A stretch of DNA of 36,093 bases from Magnetococcales bacterium (GCA_015660855.1 JACSDG010000066.1:1-36093); one strand, 5' to 3'. Shown: positions 16,403-25,804, counted from the stretch's first letter. Notes: generated by a model not told the origin, from the sequence alone. Made by a program: numbers and translations.

Positions 16403-16514
16403 GCATCAAAACGGGGGCCATGGTCGTTGTTCCTGCATCGGAAAAACAAAAAGCCAAAACAGCGTTTCAAAACCGACTATTCCCCCAACAACCGATAAAC
16501 TTTTTTCTGCCGGC

Positions 16515-18218
16515 ATGTCGCGATCAATCCCCCCCCCCTCCTTCACCGACCAGGCGGAGGCACACAAAAACCAGGGCAATTTTTTTTTGCAGCGGGGGTT
16601 ACTGGACCAAGCCGCCCAGGAATATTTACGCGCCCTGGAATTGCGGCCAGACCATCACATCGCCCTGTCCAATCTGGGGATTGTGCTCCAAGCCCAAGGT
16701 CGGTTGTCTGAAGCCATGGAACGGTTCAACCAAGCATTGGCCCTGGAGCCGCAGTTTACTGCGGCCTTGTCCAATCTGAGCGTGGTACTGCACCGTTTGG
16801 GCCGCTTCGAAGAAGCGGAAACCCGATTGCTCAAAGCCCTTGCCCTGGAACCCGATTATCCCGAAGCCCGCTCCAACCTGGGAAATGTTTATCTGGCCCA
16901 GGGGAGATGGGAAGAGGCGGTAAGGCAATATCAATGGGCCTTGCGACATAAACCCGATTATCCCGATGCCCTGACCAACCTGGGAGTGGCCCTGCAACAC
17001 CAGGGGCATTTGTCCGAATCGGCCCATTGTTTGGAACATGCCTTACGATTGGATCCCCACAGCCATGAAACCTGGACCAACCTGGGGGTCGTGCGACACC
17101 GGCAGGGGAGCTTGGATGCGGCCCTGGCCTGTCTTGCACGGGCACTGCAACTCAAACCGGACCATCCCGAAGCCCTGGCCAATCAGGGCTGCCTTCTGGT
17201 GGAACTGGGAAAATTTACCGAGGCCCTGGCACAATTCACCGAAGCCCTGAAACTTGCCCCCGATTTGGCCGAGGCCCATTTTGCCGAAAGCCTGGTGCTG
17301 TTGCTGTTGGGCGACTTTGCCTCGGGGTGGAAAAAACATGAATGGCGTTGGCGACGTACCGGATTTCGGGGTCATGGCCGCAAAGAACCGTTGTGGGACG
17401 GCCAACCCCTCCACGGTCGTTCCATCCTGTTGCACTGCGAGCAAGGGATGGGAGACAGCATCCAGTTCATCCGCTTTGCCCGTGAAGTCAAAGCCAAAGG
17501 TGGCCATGTGGTGCTCAAGTCTCCCCCCAGTCTGCACCGTTTATTCCAGACCGCTCGGGGTATCGACCTATGGGTGACAGACGACACCCGGATACCCCTA
17601 TGCCAGTTCCAAGCCCCACTGATGAGCCTGCCCCATCTGTTGGGCATCACCCTGGACCATTTCCCCACCCCAATCCCCTACTTAGCCGCCCCCGATCCCT
17701 CCCCCCTCCCCCAGCATGAGACCTGGAAATCAACCCTGAGAGTCGGTCTCGTCTGGCGCGGCAATTCCGCCTTCAGGGATGATTTTAAAAGGTCCATGGA
17801 TCCCACCTTGTTAGAGCCTCTACTGGAGATCCCCGGAATCACGTTCATTGGTTTGCAAGTGTCCCCGCGTCACGGAGACCTGGATGTGTGTAACCGATAC
17901 CCGAACTTTTTTGATGCCAGCGGCCTGTTGACTGATTTTGCCGCAACCGCCGCCGTGGTAGCCAACCTTGACCTGGTCATCGCAGTCGACACGGCGGTAT
18001 TGCACTTGGCCGGGGCATTGGGCCGACCGGCCTGGGCTTTGTTGCCCCAAACACCCGATTGGCGTTGGTTGTTGGGACGTACGGACAGCCCCTGGTATCC
18101 CACGATACAACTGTTCCGCCAAAACCACAGGGGAAACTGGCTGGAGGTCATATCCAGAGTGGCAACCCAATTGCGGACGTGGATGGCCAAGCCGCATGGA
18201 CCCGAATGCAAAACCTGA
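16515..18218 (+). CDS. TPR-repeat protein with C-terminal glycosyltransferase-9-like domain
   Basis: Of 567 residues, about 10-265 are seven to eight tetratricopeptide repeats with the usual pattern (ALSNLGIVL, A-A-x-x-LEPD-x-PEA). Residues about 295-560 resemble the ADP-heptose/GT-B fold seen in TPR-glycosyltransferases: HCEQGMGDSIQFIRFA near the start, VGLVWRGNS in the middle and AVVANLDLVIAVDTAVLHLAGALGRPAWALLP at the nucleotide-sugar side, ending with WYPTIQLFRQ. The likely role is adding sugars to a glycan or a protein, with the repeats holding the acceptor. The ATG at 16515 lacks a strong ribosome site. It opens a forward run of probable glycan genes with the DegT-family gene downstream. 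Confidence 0.85.
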   Translation: MSRSIPPPSFTDQAEAHKNQGNFFLQRGLLDQAAQEYLRALELRPDHHIALSNLGIVLQAQGRLSEAMERFNQALALEPQFTAALSNLSVVLHRLGRFEEAETRLLKALALEPDYPEARSNLGNVYLAQGRWEEAVRQYQWALRHKPDYPDALTNLGVALQHQGHLSESAHCLEHALRLDPHSHETWTNLGVVRHRQGSLDAALACLARALQLKPDHPEALANQGCLLVELGKFTEALAQFTEALKLAPDLAEAHFAESLVLLLLGDFASGWKKHEWRWRRTGFRGHGRKEPLWDGQPLHGRSILLHCEQGMGDSIQFIRFAREVKAKGGHVVLKSPPSLHRLFQTARGIDLWVTDDTRIPLCQFQAPLMSLPHLLGITLDHFPTPIPYLAAPDPSPLPQHETWKSTLRVGLVWRGNSAFRDDFKRSMDPTLLEPLLEIPGITFIGLQVSPRHGDLDVCNRYPNFFDASGLLTDFAATAAVVANLDLVIAVDTAVLHLAGALGRPAWALLPQTPDWRWLLGRTDSPWYPTIQLFRQNHRGNWLEVISRVATQLRTWMAKPHGPECKT

Positions 18219-18277
18219 CAAACAAGCCTGTGGGAACAAAAAAAATCGCCAGAATGTCCCGGATTGTTTGGGGGTTG

Positions 18278-18300
18278 ATTTTGACTTTTTTGCCCGAAGG
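18278..18300 (+). repeat. Short fragment of the composite repeat (linker and GCCCGAAGGG end)
   Basis: The sequence GATTTTGACTTTTTTGCCCG followed by AAGGG matches the outer end of the composite repeat elsewhere (TTTTGCCTGAAGGGCATAAT at 22857). Only this end is present. It lies in the 159-base gap before the aminotransferase gene. Confidence 0.55.
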
Positions 18301-18377
18301 GTCTATCGTTTGTACACTTGGAGGGACGGCCATGATCCTCGTTTCGGCCACAACACTTCAGACAAGGAAGCTTTATT

Positions 18378-19625
18378 ATGTTCAAAGCCTATCCGCGCGC
18401 CTGGGTAGACCTGCATCTTGGCGAAGTTTTCTATGCCCTGGCGCGTCTGCTGCACCCGGCCAGTGCCGCTTCCCGAAAGGGTGTTCCCATTTTTGAGCGC
18501 GCTTTTGCCGATTTTATCGGGGCCAAGGATGCTGTGGCGTTCACCAACTGTCGGAGTGCCCTTTTCTATTCCCTGAAAGCTCTTGATCTGGAACCGGGCA
18601 GCGAAGTGATCCTGCCAGCGTTTACCTTTTGGGTCGATCCTGCGGTGGTCGTCCTGGCCGGGCACAAGCCGGTTTTTGTCGATGTAGAACAAGATTCCCT
18701 GAATATGGATCCCAACCGGATTGAGGCCGCCATAACCCCGAAGACACGGGTGATCATGCCGGCGCATCTCAATGGCCTAGCCCTGGAAATGGATCCCATC
18801 ATGGCGATTGCCAAAAGGCATAAGCTCAGAATTATCGAGGATTGCGCCCGCAGTTGCGGCTCCCGATACAAAGGCAAACGGGTGGGATCTTTCGACATTG
18901 GTGCCTTCAGTTTTGGCTACGGAAAATCGTTCTATGGCTTTGGCGGTGGCATGGCGGTATCCGATGATGCCGCGTTGATTGCCAGAATACGGTCTTTGCA
19001 ACAGGAATCATTCCGGGAAATATCGACCAATGATCTTTATACTGCGGTGATCAAGGGGTGTTTGCTGAAATTTCTCAACACACCGATATTGCATGGCATG
19101 ACTCTTTTCCAGGCGGTCAAGCGTTATGAGTTGCACGGGGATACGCGTTTTGATTCCTGGTTCAAGATTCGCAAGCCCCCGTTGGACAGCATTCCAGACC
19201 TGTTCAAACGGCATATGTTCGACATTCAGGCCAAGTTGGGGTTTCGGCAATTGCGTACCATTGACGCCTCCAACGTCCTGCGCAAAAAACACCTTGAAAG
19301 ATTTAACCAGATTCTTGAAGGGATCCCGGGCTTGCAGTTGCCGATTGCTTCCGGTGAACGGGAACATGTTTGTGTGCACTACGTCATCTGGACTGAGAAA
19401 AAAAGAGCACTTCAGGAATATCTTCTGCATCACGGCATCGATGCCCAGGATGAGTCGTCCCAGGATGTAACCCAGATGGCGCGTTTCAAACCGTTTGCCA
19501 TGGGGAACTATCCCAATGCGGCCAAGCTGGATGGCCGACTTTGCTATTTGCCGGCCTTTCCCTGCCTTAACGAGCACGACATCGATTATATCGGCAATAC
19601 GACAAAAAAATTTTTTAACGCTTGA
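18378..19625 (+). CDS. DegT/DnrJ/EryC1/StrS-family PLP-dependent aminotransferase
   Basis: This 415-residue protein follows the sugar-aminotransferase pattern: FTNCRSALFYSLKAL at the PLP phosphate site, VILPAFTFWVDP, FVDVEQDSLNMDP, an EDCARSCGSRYKGKRVGSFD segment with the cofactor-contacting aspartate at D155, then FSFGYGKSFYGFGGGM with the Schiff-base lysine at K183. Family members transaminate nucleotide-linked keto sugars for surface polysaccharides or glycosylation. Catalytic residues look complete, though EDCARS replaces the more usual EDAAQA. An AAGGAAG site about nine bases before the ATG supports the start. It follows the TPR-glycosyltransferase and is probably part of the same glycan island; the sugar is not predictable. 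Confidence 0.9.
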   Translation: MFKAYPRAWVDLHLGEVFYALARLLHPASAASRKGVPIFERAFADFIGAKDAVAFTNCRSALFYSLKALDLEPGSEVILPAFTFWVDPAVVVLAGHKPVFVDVEQDSLNMDPNRIEAAITPKTRVIMPAHLNGLALEMDPIMAIAKRHKLRIIEDCARSCGSRYKGKRVGSFDIGAFSFGYGKSFYGFGGGMAVSDDAALIARIRSLQQESFREISTNDLYTAVIKGCLLKFLNTPILHGMTLFQAVKRYELHGDTRFDSWFKIRKPPLDSIPDLFKRHMFDIQAKLGFRQLRTIDASNVLRKKHLERFNQILEGIPGLQLPIASGEREHVCVHYVIWTEKKRALQEYLLHHGIDAQDESSQDVTQMARFKPFAMGNYPNAAKLDGRLCYLPAFPCLNEHDIDYIGNTTKKFFNA

Positions 19626-19688
19626 CGTCAAAGGGGGTCTGGGGGCACGGCCCCAGGGTTTTTGTTTTTCTGCTCGAAAGACATCATG
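19624..19688 (+). repeat. Partial, degenerate composite repeat
   Basis: AAAGGGGGTCTGGGGGCACGGCCCCAGGG, TTTTTGTTTTTCTG and CGAAAGACATCATGTC correspond to the second half of the composite repeat with substitutions. It begins at the stop codon of the aminotransferase gene and lies 41 bases before mobA. Confidence 0.75.
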
Positions 19689-19729
19689 TCAAGCGGTTGT
19701 GATCGGTTGTCGAAAGAAAAGTTGGGGGT

Positions 19730-20350
19730 ATGATGGATCCTGTCAGCGCAGTCACCGGCTTGATCCTTGCGGGGGGGGCTGGGCAACGCATGGGTTTGCG
19801 CGACAAAGCCAGTCTTCGCCTCGGAGGCGTTCCCATGCTAGAGCATACTTGGCACCGACTTAAGCCCCAGACCGGCGTTGTCATGTTGGCCGTTCATGAA
19901 GATCCGGTTGCGTTTGCTTTTCTCGGGGAGTGTTCTATCGTTGTCGATGAACGACAACCTCGGCAGGGTCCTCTGGCCGGGTTGGAAGCGGCACTCAAGG
20001 TGATAACGACCGATTGGCTGTTGTCGGTTCCGGTCGATGTACCGTTTTTTCCCTTGAACCTGGCTCAACGTTTTTTTGAGGCTGTGGGAAACACAAGACA
20101 GCCTGCCATTGCCATGAACCGGGGGAGAACTCACCCTGTCGTGGCTCTCTGGCCAAGAGACATTCTGAACAAAATTTCCCAGGCTTTGGATAATAATGAT
20201 CGTGGTCTGAACTATTTTTTACGCCACACCCCCCATTGCGAAGTCGCTTTCCCTGATGACAAAAACGGAGTGGATCCATTCTTCAACATCAATACGCAAC
20301 AAGATCTGGAACAGGCTGAACAATGGTTGATCCATTGGCTTGGAAGATAA
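19730..20350 (+). CDS. mobA: Molybdenum cofactor guanylyltransferase
   Basis: The 206-residue protein has the nucleotidyltransferase signature GLILAGGAGQRMG-x-x-DKA at residues 10-26, then VDERQPRQGPLAGLEAAL, SVPVDVPFFP (metal-binding aspartate region) and the C-terminal FFNINTQQDLEQAEQ, all typical of MobA. It joins GMP to molybdopterin to make the guanine-dinucleotide cofactor used by DMSO-reductase-family enzymes, in the cytosol. Two ATG codons are adjacent at 19730 and 19733; a GGGGG run just upstream serves either. No molybdoenzyme is encoded in the window. Residual doubt is only between MobA and related MocA-type transferases. Confidence 0.9.
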   Translation: MMDPVSAVTGLILAGGAGQRMGLRDKASLRLGGVPMLEHTWHRLKPQTGVVMLAVHEDPVAFAFLGECSIVVDERQPRQGPLAGLEAALKVITTDWLLSVPVDVPFFPLNLAQRFFEAVGNTRQPAIAMNRGRTHPVVALWPRDILNKISQALDNNDRGLNYFLRHTPHCEVAFPDDKNGVDPFFNINTQQDLEQAEQWLIHWLGR

Positions 20351-20357
20351 TTCCAAA

Positions 20358-20435
20358 ATTTACTGTCCCCAAAGGGGGGCTGGGGACGCAGCCCCAGGAT
20401 TCTTGATTTTGTTTCTTTGCCTTAAGGGCATAATA
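20358..20435 (+). repeat. Partial composite repeat with a TACTGTCCCC junction
   Basis: AAAGGGGGGCTGGGGACGCAGCCCCAGGATT, a TTGATTTTGTTTCTTTGCC linker and TTAAGGGCATAAT match the composite repeat. Its left edge reads TACTGTCCCC, the core of the other, shorter repeat family at 3094-3155, so the two families may be fused here. It lies between mobA and the large membrane protein. Confidence 0.75.
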
Positions 20436-20448
20436 TTCTGATATTGGC

Positions 20449-22656
20449 ATGGCGGATATGAATAAAAAATTTGCAAAAATCAGTTCTACTGCATTGAGTT
20501 GTAACTGGCCGCCTCTGGGAACAGGCAGGTTCCAGTCCACCCTGTTTATCCTTGGATTTGTCACGTTTGCATGGTTCATGGTTTATCTTACGGTAGCCCC
20601 ACAAATGGAACGGATGTTTTTTCCGATTAAACCAGACTTTAATATGAATTATCTTTACAGGGCGGTGCAAATGGACGAGTGTTATCTGCAAAATTGTCCG
20701 GCCATGAAAGATATTCGAGAGCAGGCCATTGAAGATATTAGAGAACTGGCAATTCAGGCAAGTCTTCAAAAAGAACAAGGAATGACGACAGGCCCCCTCA
20801 CAAGGCATGAATATATTTCCGGACCTTATTTGGTAACCTACACACATTTATATTCTTTTCTAATGTATTCCATAAAAAATATTCTTTCATGGCCATGGAT
20901 GCAGATAGACTTTGTCTTCCGCATTTTTGGGACGATTTTAATCTCTGTTGGCATTGCATACTGGTTGTTGAAAATATATGGCCCGGTTTCTGCTGGTCTG
21001 GCTTTACCATTTTTAATAGGTCTGGATAATTTTTTGCCGGAACACGGTCTTTCTCTGGTAACTCCTGGCAGTCTGTCCATGGGGACATCCCTATTATTTT
21101 GGGGGATATTGCTTCATCGTCGAGGTCGTGTTGGAGCATGGTTGCTCTTTATGATTTTGATTCAAATGACCTTGCATACTGTTGGGGTGGGTTATACACT
21201 TATAACGTTAGGAATGTTCTTGTTTCTTCAAGGGTGGCCAGTTCAAAGAAAAAGCGTGATTGTTATTTTTCTTGGGGTTGTGCTTGTTTTTCTCTACTAC
21301 GCTTTATTGTTAAATTCAGAGCGACCTCTTGGCTTCAGTGCCCATATCTCGATGATCTCGAAGAACCAATCTTTGGCATCCGTGGATTCCGTGTTTCAAT
21401 TTTCGGATTTTATGGGTTATGTTAACAAGTGGACGCACCTTTTCGGTATCGGCAATATTCTGGCACTTATCGCCATTTCCACCGTACTTACATTGTCCAT
21501 CGCCAAGAAAAATATTGCGTTCCCTGTATCCTTATTTTTACATTCTGGGCTTTTAATTGTTTCAATTTTTTATTCATATTTTACAGAAGGTATTTTTCAA
21601 CGGTATTGGATGGTCATGTCGGTATTTTTAACGGGTGCTTTTGCTTGCTTTTTAGTCATACTCCTGGAATTTGTTCTTACTGCGACGCCATTTATGGGTC
21701 ATTTTAAACAAGATGTACCCTCCAGGCAGAGTTTATCATTTTCTCGAAAGGGTGGAATTACCGTATCCATCATGCTCGCCATGATTCTATTGGCCTACTC
21801 AATAAATTTAGATGTTATAAACGAGAAGATTGGAAGGTATCCGGTATCTGTACGGGCACAAAAATTAGTCATGGAGAAGAACTATCCCTTCGATCCAAAG
21901 CAGCCTTCTTTACTGTTTGATGAAGGTTTTCCATGTAGAAAGGTTCTTTATGTTGATGAAGGAACGCCTTATCTCAATGATGCGCCTACGACGCTGGTGC
22001 ATACTTATTTTATTCATGGGGCCATGAATTGTGGCGCATTGTTATACAGAATGGCCCATAATCCGAACAATCATATGGGACGCGCATACCTGGAAAAATT
22101 CAGAAGTGACATTTCTCACGTAGTCTTTATTAATATGACGCACACAGGCTCTCACCCTGTTTCATTGCGTGATGGAAAGGTTCAATTTGATTTTTATAAA
22201 GAAGTTGGATCTGTGAAATGGCGATTCATGTTGAACAATCCCGGACAGGAAAAAGCGATAGTTAGCCTGAGAGGTATTAAAGATAACGGTCCTTATGGAG
22301 CGGAGTTAGCCCTTTTTGTTCTACAACCGGGATGGAAAGGATGGGTTGGAACGCAGGTTCCCGACAAAGTATTGGGAGAGAGCTTCGGGTTGGTCGTGAA
22401 GAATGGCAGGGATGTGCGGTTGGAGGGGACACGTTTAGGGGAGGAAGGGGGCAGAGACCTTTTGTGGCCATGGGACCAGGGTATTGCGATGAGTTTTACA
22501 AATTATATCAAGGGACCAAGATCTCTCAGAGAAAAGATGCGTCGAACGACGCGATTTACCGTATCAGAGATGGTTCCGGGGTTTCCATTGGAGGGTGTTG
22601 TTATTGGAGATCAGGGTTATAGTGTTTTGGCCGAGATACCGCCGCCACGGCCATAA
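20449..22656 (+). CDS. Large multi-pass membrane protein of unknown function with a soluble C-terminal domain
   Basis: The 735-residue protein is not assigned to a family. A first membrane helix (about residues 28-49) is followed by a soluble loop of about 100 residues with several charged repeats (DIREQAIEDIREL). About nine to ten helices then span residues about 140-460, and a soluble domain of about 270 residues ends the chain. A polytopic membrane core with large soluble loops recalls membrane glycosyltransferases of the GT-C class, and the neighbours (aminotransferase, TPR-glycosyltransferase) would fit, but I see no clear catalytic motif. The ATG at 20449 and the one at 20458 are both possible starts. 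Composition is more AT-rich than mobA. Confidence 0.7.
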   Translation: MADMNKKFAKISSTALSCNWPPLGTGRFQSTLFILGFVTFAWFMVYLTVAPQMERMFFPIKPDFNMNYLYRAVQMDECYLQNCPAMKDIREQAIEDIRELAIQASLQKEQGMTTGPLTRHEYISGPYLVTYTHLYSFLMYSIKNILSWPWMQIDFVFRIFGTILISVGIAYWLLKIYGPVSAGLALPFLIGLDNFLPEHGLSLVTPGSLSMGTSLLFWGILLHRRGRVGAWLLFMILIQMTLHTVGVGYTLITLGMFLFLQGWPVQRKSVIVIFLGVVLVFLYYALLLNSERPLGFSAHISMISKNQSLASVDSVFQFSDFMGYVNKWTHLFGIGNILALIAISTVLTLSIAKKNIAFPVSLFLHSGLLIVSIFYSYFTEGIFQRYWMVMSVFLTGAFACFLVILLEFVLTATPFMGHFKQDVPSRQSLSFSRKGGITVSIMLAMILLAYSINLDVINEKIGRYPVSVRAQKLVMEKNYPFDPKQPSLLFDEGFPCRKVLYVDEGTPYLNDAPTTLVHTYFIHGAMNCGALLYRMAHNPNNHMGRAYLEKFRSDISHVVFINMTHTGSHPVSLRDGKVQFDFYKEVGSVKWRFMLNNPGQEKAIVSLRGIKDNGPYGAELALFVLQPGWKGWVGTQVPDKVLGESFGLVVKNGRDVRLEGTRLGEEGGRDLLWPWDQGIAMSFTNYIKGPRSLREKMRRTTRFTVSEMVPGFPLEGVVIGDQGYSVLAEIPPPRP

Positions 22657-22662
22657 ATCAAG

Positions 22663-22879
22663 GGGTAACCATTCCGTTCCCCCCACTTTTTTTTAGGTTA
22701 GGTTAAAACTATTGCGGGGGTCCGGGGGGGATCATCCCCCCCGGCGGGGTTTGGGGCAGCGCCCCAAGGTTTTTCTTTTGACTTTGACTTTGATTTTGAT
22801 TTTACTGCCCCCCAAGGGGGGTCTAGGGGCGCAGCCCCAGGGTTTTGATTTTGATTTTTTGCCTGAAGGGCATAATGTC
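22663..22879 (+). repeat. Complete composite repeat, left half of an inverted pair
   Basis: From left to right it has the outer GGTAACCATTCCGTTCCCCC box, GTTAAAACTATTGCGGGGGTCC, the GGGGGGATCATCCCCCC palindrome, GGGGCAGCGCCCC, a TTTTGACTTTGACTTTGATT linker, the CCCCCCAAGGGGGG and CTAGGGGCGCAGCCCCAG hairpins and GCCTGAAGGGC. It starts seven bases after the stop of the membrane-protein gene. With the next copy it forms one large inverted repeat between two convergent genes. Confidence 0.92.
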
Positions 22880-22901
22880 TTTATTATCAAGATGCTGAGA
22901 T

Positions 22902-23074
22902 GACATTATGCCCTTCGGGCAAAAAGCAAAGTCAAAAGCAGTGAAGGGAGCTTTTTGTTTAAATTCAAAAACAAAACCTTGGGGCGCTGCCCAAAACCCC
23001 GCCGGGGGGGATGATCCCCCCCGGACCCCCGCAACACTTTTAAAGAAAAAAAGGAGGGGAGACTGAATGGTTAC
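22902..23074 (-). repeat. Composite repeat, right half of an inverted pair (middle boxes replaced)
   Basis: In reverse orientation to the copy at 22663-22879 it keeps the GCCCTTCGGGC hairpin, CCTTGGGGCGCTGCCC, the GGGGGGGATGATCCCCCC palindrome, GGACCCCCGCAA and the outer GACTGAATGGTTAC box. The CCCCCCTTGGGGGG and CTGGGGCTGCGCCCC boxes are missing and are replaced by an unrelated AT-rich stretch. It ends 20 bases from the stop of the radical SAM gene. Confidence 0.9.
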
Positions 23075-23093
23075 GTTTTTCTCAGCATACAGC

Positions 23094-24521
23094 TCACGCA
23101 CTTTTTATTTCAAAGGTCTCCGATTTTAGATCTCCAACGGCAGCGCGCAACTCCGGATAGACCACTTTTTCATTTTCTTGTTCATACTGATACAAATCTT
23201 CATTAAACTCCTTGATGGAAAAATGCGGCTTTCTATCCAACAATGAGTAGTACACATTCATGAAATCCCGGTCATCTGCCAGAAAACAAGAATGATAGGC
23301 ACCGAACGGAGTCTTCTTCAGGGCATTATCCCGTATTGTTTTCAGCGGATATTCCATAACATTGCCCAGATAGATGTGCATGTTGGCGCAGTTGAGCACG
23401 TCACCATAGGGCGTCATGTTGATCATTTCCTTGGTACCAGGACAGCCGAACTGTTTACCATAGTTATAGTTCAGATGGCGCTGGACATAATTGTAAGGCC
23501 TGATCAACTCGTGATAGTCCCGAATCCCCTGCTCATCCAAAAGGACATCGCGCCCTTTAAGGTTGCCAACGCCCTTGGCAAACAACGTATTGATCAGCAA
23601 TTTTTCCCGCTCTGCCAGATCCAGCAACGCCCGATAATGCTCGGTGTATATGTTCTCTCTGTGAACAACGGTATTGATGATCACCTTGATGCCATATTTA
23701 CGACAGAGACGAATCCCCTCCATGACACGATCAAAACTGCCATACCGCAGACGAAAAAGATCATGCATCTCCCGATAACCGGAGTCCAGACTGAAGTTGA
23801 CAGTATCCACACCGAGTTCAGCAGCCCGTTTGGCTCTTTCCTCGTTGAAGTGCCAGCCATTGGTCGAGATGACAAGATGATTGACCTTGCCTTGGCAAGC
23901 CTCCAAGATTTCAGCCCAGTGTTGATTGACGAAAGGCTCCCCACCCTCCAAACCGAACGTGGTGGCACCCAACGCCATGGCCTCCTTGGTGACCCTTGCA
24001 TAATCCTCCGGTACCATCTCCCGACGCACATCACTCTCATCCAGACGGATGCAGAGACAATGGTGACAGCGAAAATTGCAACGGTAGGTTCCGGCGTATT
24101 CAATACCCCGAAGGATATACTTTTTTATTTTAAAAAAGTTGTAAAATTTACCCAATGCAACGTTACGTATCAAACGCATCACGTAGAACCGTTTGCCCCA
24201 ATGGATGCCGTATTTAAAACGTATTTTCCATAGGGTGATAAATTTTTTGAAGGGTTCCTCACTTTTGGTATGGATGATCTTGCGCGCCTTGCTCTGGGCA
24301 TCGGCATCAGCGAGCATTTTGTAAACTTTCTTTTGCTCTTCGGGATTTTTAAAGACGCGTTCGACATCGCCACGCATGGCCTCGATTACGCTGGATGTAA
24401 CCGCAGCGGAGACCGAAGGAGCCAGTGGGTTTTTATCTGCAAGATCCGCGTCAGGAAGAGGCATCGACTGCGGGTTAAGCCTATCACCGGAAACCTTGCC
24501 GGCCGCCGTTGCAGTAGCCAT
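23094..24521 (-). CDS. Radical SAM protein with SPASM-like C-terminal region
   Basis: From ATG 24521 the protein has about 475 residues. After an N-terminal region of about 140 residues rich in charged helices, YRCNFRCHHC supplies the CxxxCxxC cluster ligands (about C148, C152, C155). The (beta/alpha) barrel shows LEGGEPFVN and LVISTNGWHFN. The C-terminal part has CPGTKEMINMTPYGDVLNCANMHIYLGNV, like the auxiliary-cluster domain of SPASM proteins, where GDVLNC is typical. Reaction and substrate are unknown. The ATG at 24536 is possible, but AGGGA eight bases before 24521 supports the later start. It lies 19 bases after another SPASM-type gene and is the last gene of the reverse-strand cluster. 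Confidence 0.87.
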   Translation of the reverse strand: MATATAAGKVSGDRLNPQSMPLPDADLADKNPLAPSVSAAVTSSVIEAMRGDVERVFKNPEEQKKVYKMLADADAQSKARKIIHTKSEEPFKKFITLWKIRFKYGIHWGKRFYVMRLIRNVALGKFYNFFKIKKYILRGIEYAGTYRCNFRCHHCLCIRLDESDVRREMVPEDYARVTKEAMALGATTFGLEGGEPFVNQHWAEILEACQGKVNHLVISTNGWHFNEERAKRAAELGVDTVNFSLDSGYREMHDLFRLRYGSFDRVMEGIRLCRKYGIKVIINTVVHRENIYTEHYRALLDLAEREKLLINTLFAKGVGNLKGRDVLLDEQGIRDYHELIRPYNYVQRHLNYNYGKQFGCPGTKEMINMTPYGDVLNCANMHIYLGNVMEYPLKTIRDNALKKTPFGAYHSCFLADDRDFMNVYYSLLDRKPHFSIKEFNEDLYQYEQENEKVVYPELRAAVGDLKSETFEIKSA

Positions 24522-24540
24522 GATGTAGTCCCTCATTCAA

Positions 24541-25617
24541 TTATCCAACAGTTTTTGACGTAAAACGGCCTTTGCGCAATTTGTTTGCCAGGGCCAGAGC
24601 CAGTCTCTCAAACCTGTAACCTACCATATTGGTGATCGCGTCGGCAAGCGAAAGTCTGATACCGGACGGAATACCCATGATCGGCGGAGTTCCCAGGACG
24701 ATACAGTTTTCACATAAACCGGAGTAACTCAAAAAAGTTCCATCCAGCATGGATCGTCGTAGTTCCATCATGGGCCTGCCGTTCCAAATTTCTTTGAAGC
24801 TGCTGTCCCGCAGATTGCCCAACGCCAACTCATGGTTGGAATCGTAAATACAGGGGAGAACCGTGCCGTTCCATGAAATCACTCCCGTGCTCCAAAGACG
24901 CGAACAGGGTGGATAATAAACAGGGTTGGGACGGAACGAAAACGCGGTGGAATTTTTAAACGAACTCCCCCAGGTGGAAACTTCCCGCACTCGAACTTCA
25001 TCGATCAAATCTTTAAATCGCGCCAAAAACTCCACCTGTTCTTCGGGAGTGCATTCTTCCAATCCCAACATCAGGATTGAAAGCACACAATAGGGTAACT
25101 TTTTCCCTTTTTTCTTTTTTAGCTCAAGAAAATAGAGAATATTGCCCAAAGTTTTTTCAAACTGCGCGCCAACCCGAGCCTTTTCATATTGCCCTTTGTT
25201 AAAACCATCAAAAGCGAAAGAAATGGAGGTCACCCCAGATTCCAACAACATTTCCGCTTTCTTAGGGGTCAACATGGTGGCATTGGTGTTGAGTATCGGT
25301 TTGATCCCCTGGTCTGCCGCATAGCGTGACATTGCAAAAAATTGCGGGTGATACAGAGATTCCCCCGCTACCGCCAACGTGACAGCGGAAGCATAGCCTT
25401 TGATTTCGTCAATTATCTTTTTATATAAATCAAAATCCATGAATCCCTTGTCAACTCTGAGCATGTCCATTCCTGTGGGACACATGACACATTTTAAATT
25501 ACAATTATTGGTGGGTTCCAGCCAAAAATAGGTGGGAAGGTTGGTCAACCGGAACGCCTTTCCATGCAGGTTGCCCAATGCGCGAAGATTATTCTGGAGG
25601 ACCGATAGTTTGTTCAT
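24541..25617 (-). CDS. Radical SAM/SPASM domain protein
   Basis: The protein has about 358 residues. LEPTNNCNLKCVMCP carries the CxxxCxxC motif (C39, C43, C46), followed by VTLAVAGESLYHP, LNTNATML and SISFAFDGF on the barrel. The C-terminal half has the SPASM pattern: CSRLWSTGVISWNGTVLPCIYD, LGNLRDSSFKEIWNG, and a last CENCIVL. It should bind one SAM-cleaving and one or two auxiliary iron-sulfur clusters. Homologues often modify peptides or lipids; no precursor peptide is evident nearby. The ATG at 25617 with GGAG before it is preferred over the GTG at 25623. It sits between a B12-type radical SAM gene and a second SPASM-type gene, all on one strand. Confidence 0.92.
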   Translation of the reverse strand: MNKLSVLQNNLRALGNLHGKAFRLTNLPTYFWLEPTNNCNLKCVMCPTGMDMLRVDKGFMDFDLYKKIIDEIKGYASAVTLAVAGESLYHPQFFAMSRYAADQGIKPILNTNATMLTPKKAEMLLESGVTSISFAFDGFNKGQYEKARVGAQFEKTLGNILYFLELKKKKGKKLPYCVLSILMLGLEECTPEEQVEFLARFKDLIDEVRVREVSTWGSSFKNSTAFSFRPNPVYYPPCSRLWSTGVISWNGTVLPCIYDSNHELALGNLRDSSFKEIWNGRPMMELRRSMLDGTFLSYSGLCENCIVLGTPPIMGIPSGIRLSLADAITNMVGYRFERLALALANKLRKGRFTSKTVG

Positions 25618-25639
25618 ATCCACTCCGATAACAATCGGA

Positions 25640-25804
25640 CATCATGTCCTGCGGGCAAAAAAACAAAATCAAAACCCTGGGGCTGCGCCCCTAGACCCCC
25701 CTTAGGGGGCAGTAAAATCAAAATCAAAGTCAAAAGAAAAACCTTGGAGGCTCCGCCTCCAAACCTCCGCCGGGGGGGATGATCCCCCCCGGACCCCCAC
25801 AATA
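25640..25804 (-). repeat. Composite GC-rich hairpin repeat, near-complete copy
   Basis: It contains GTCCTGCGGGC, the CTGGGGCTGCGCCCCTAG and CCCCCCTTAGGGGG hairpins, AAAATCAAAATCAAAGTC linkers, CCTTGGAGGCTCCGCCTCCAA, and GCCGGGGGGGATGATCCCCC ending at GGACCCCCACAATAG. It fills the gap between two radical SAM genes and supplies the last codons and the TGA of the B12-type one. Confidence 0.93.
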
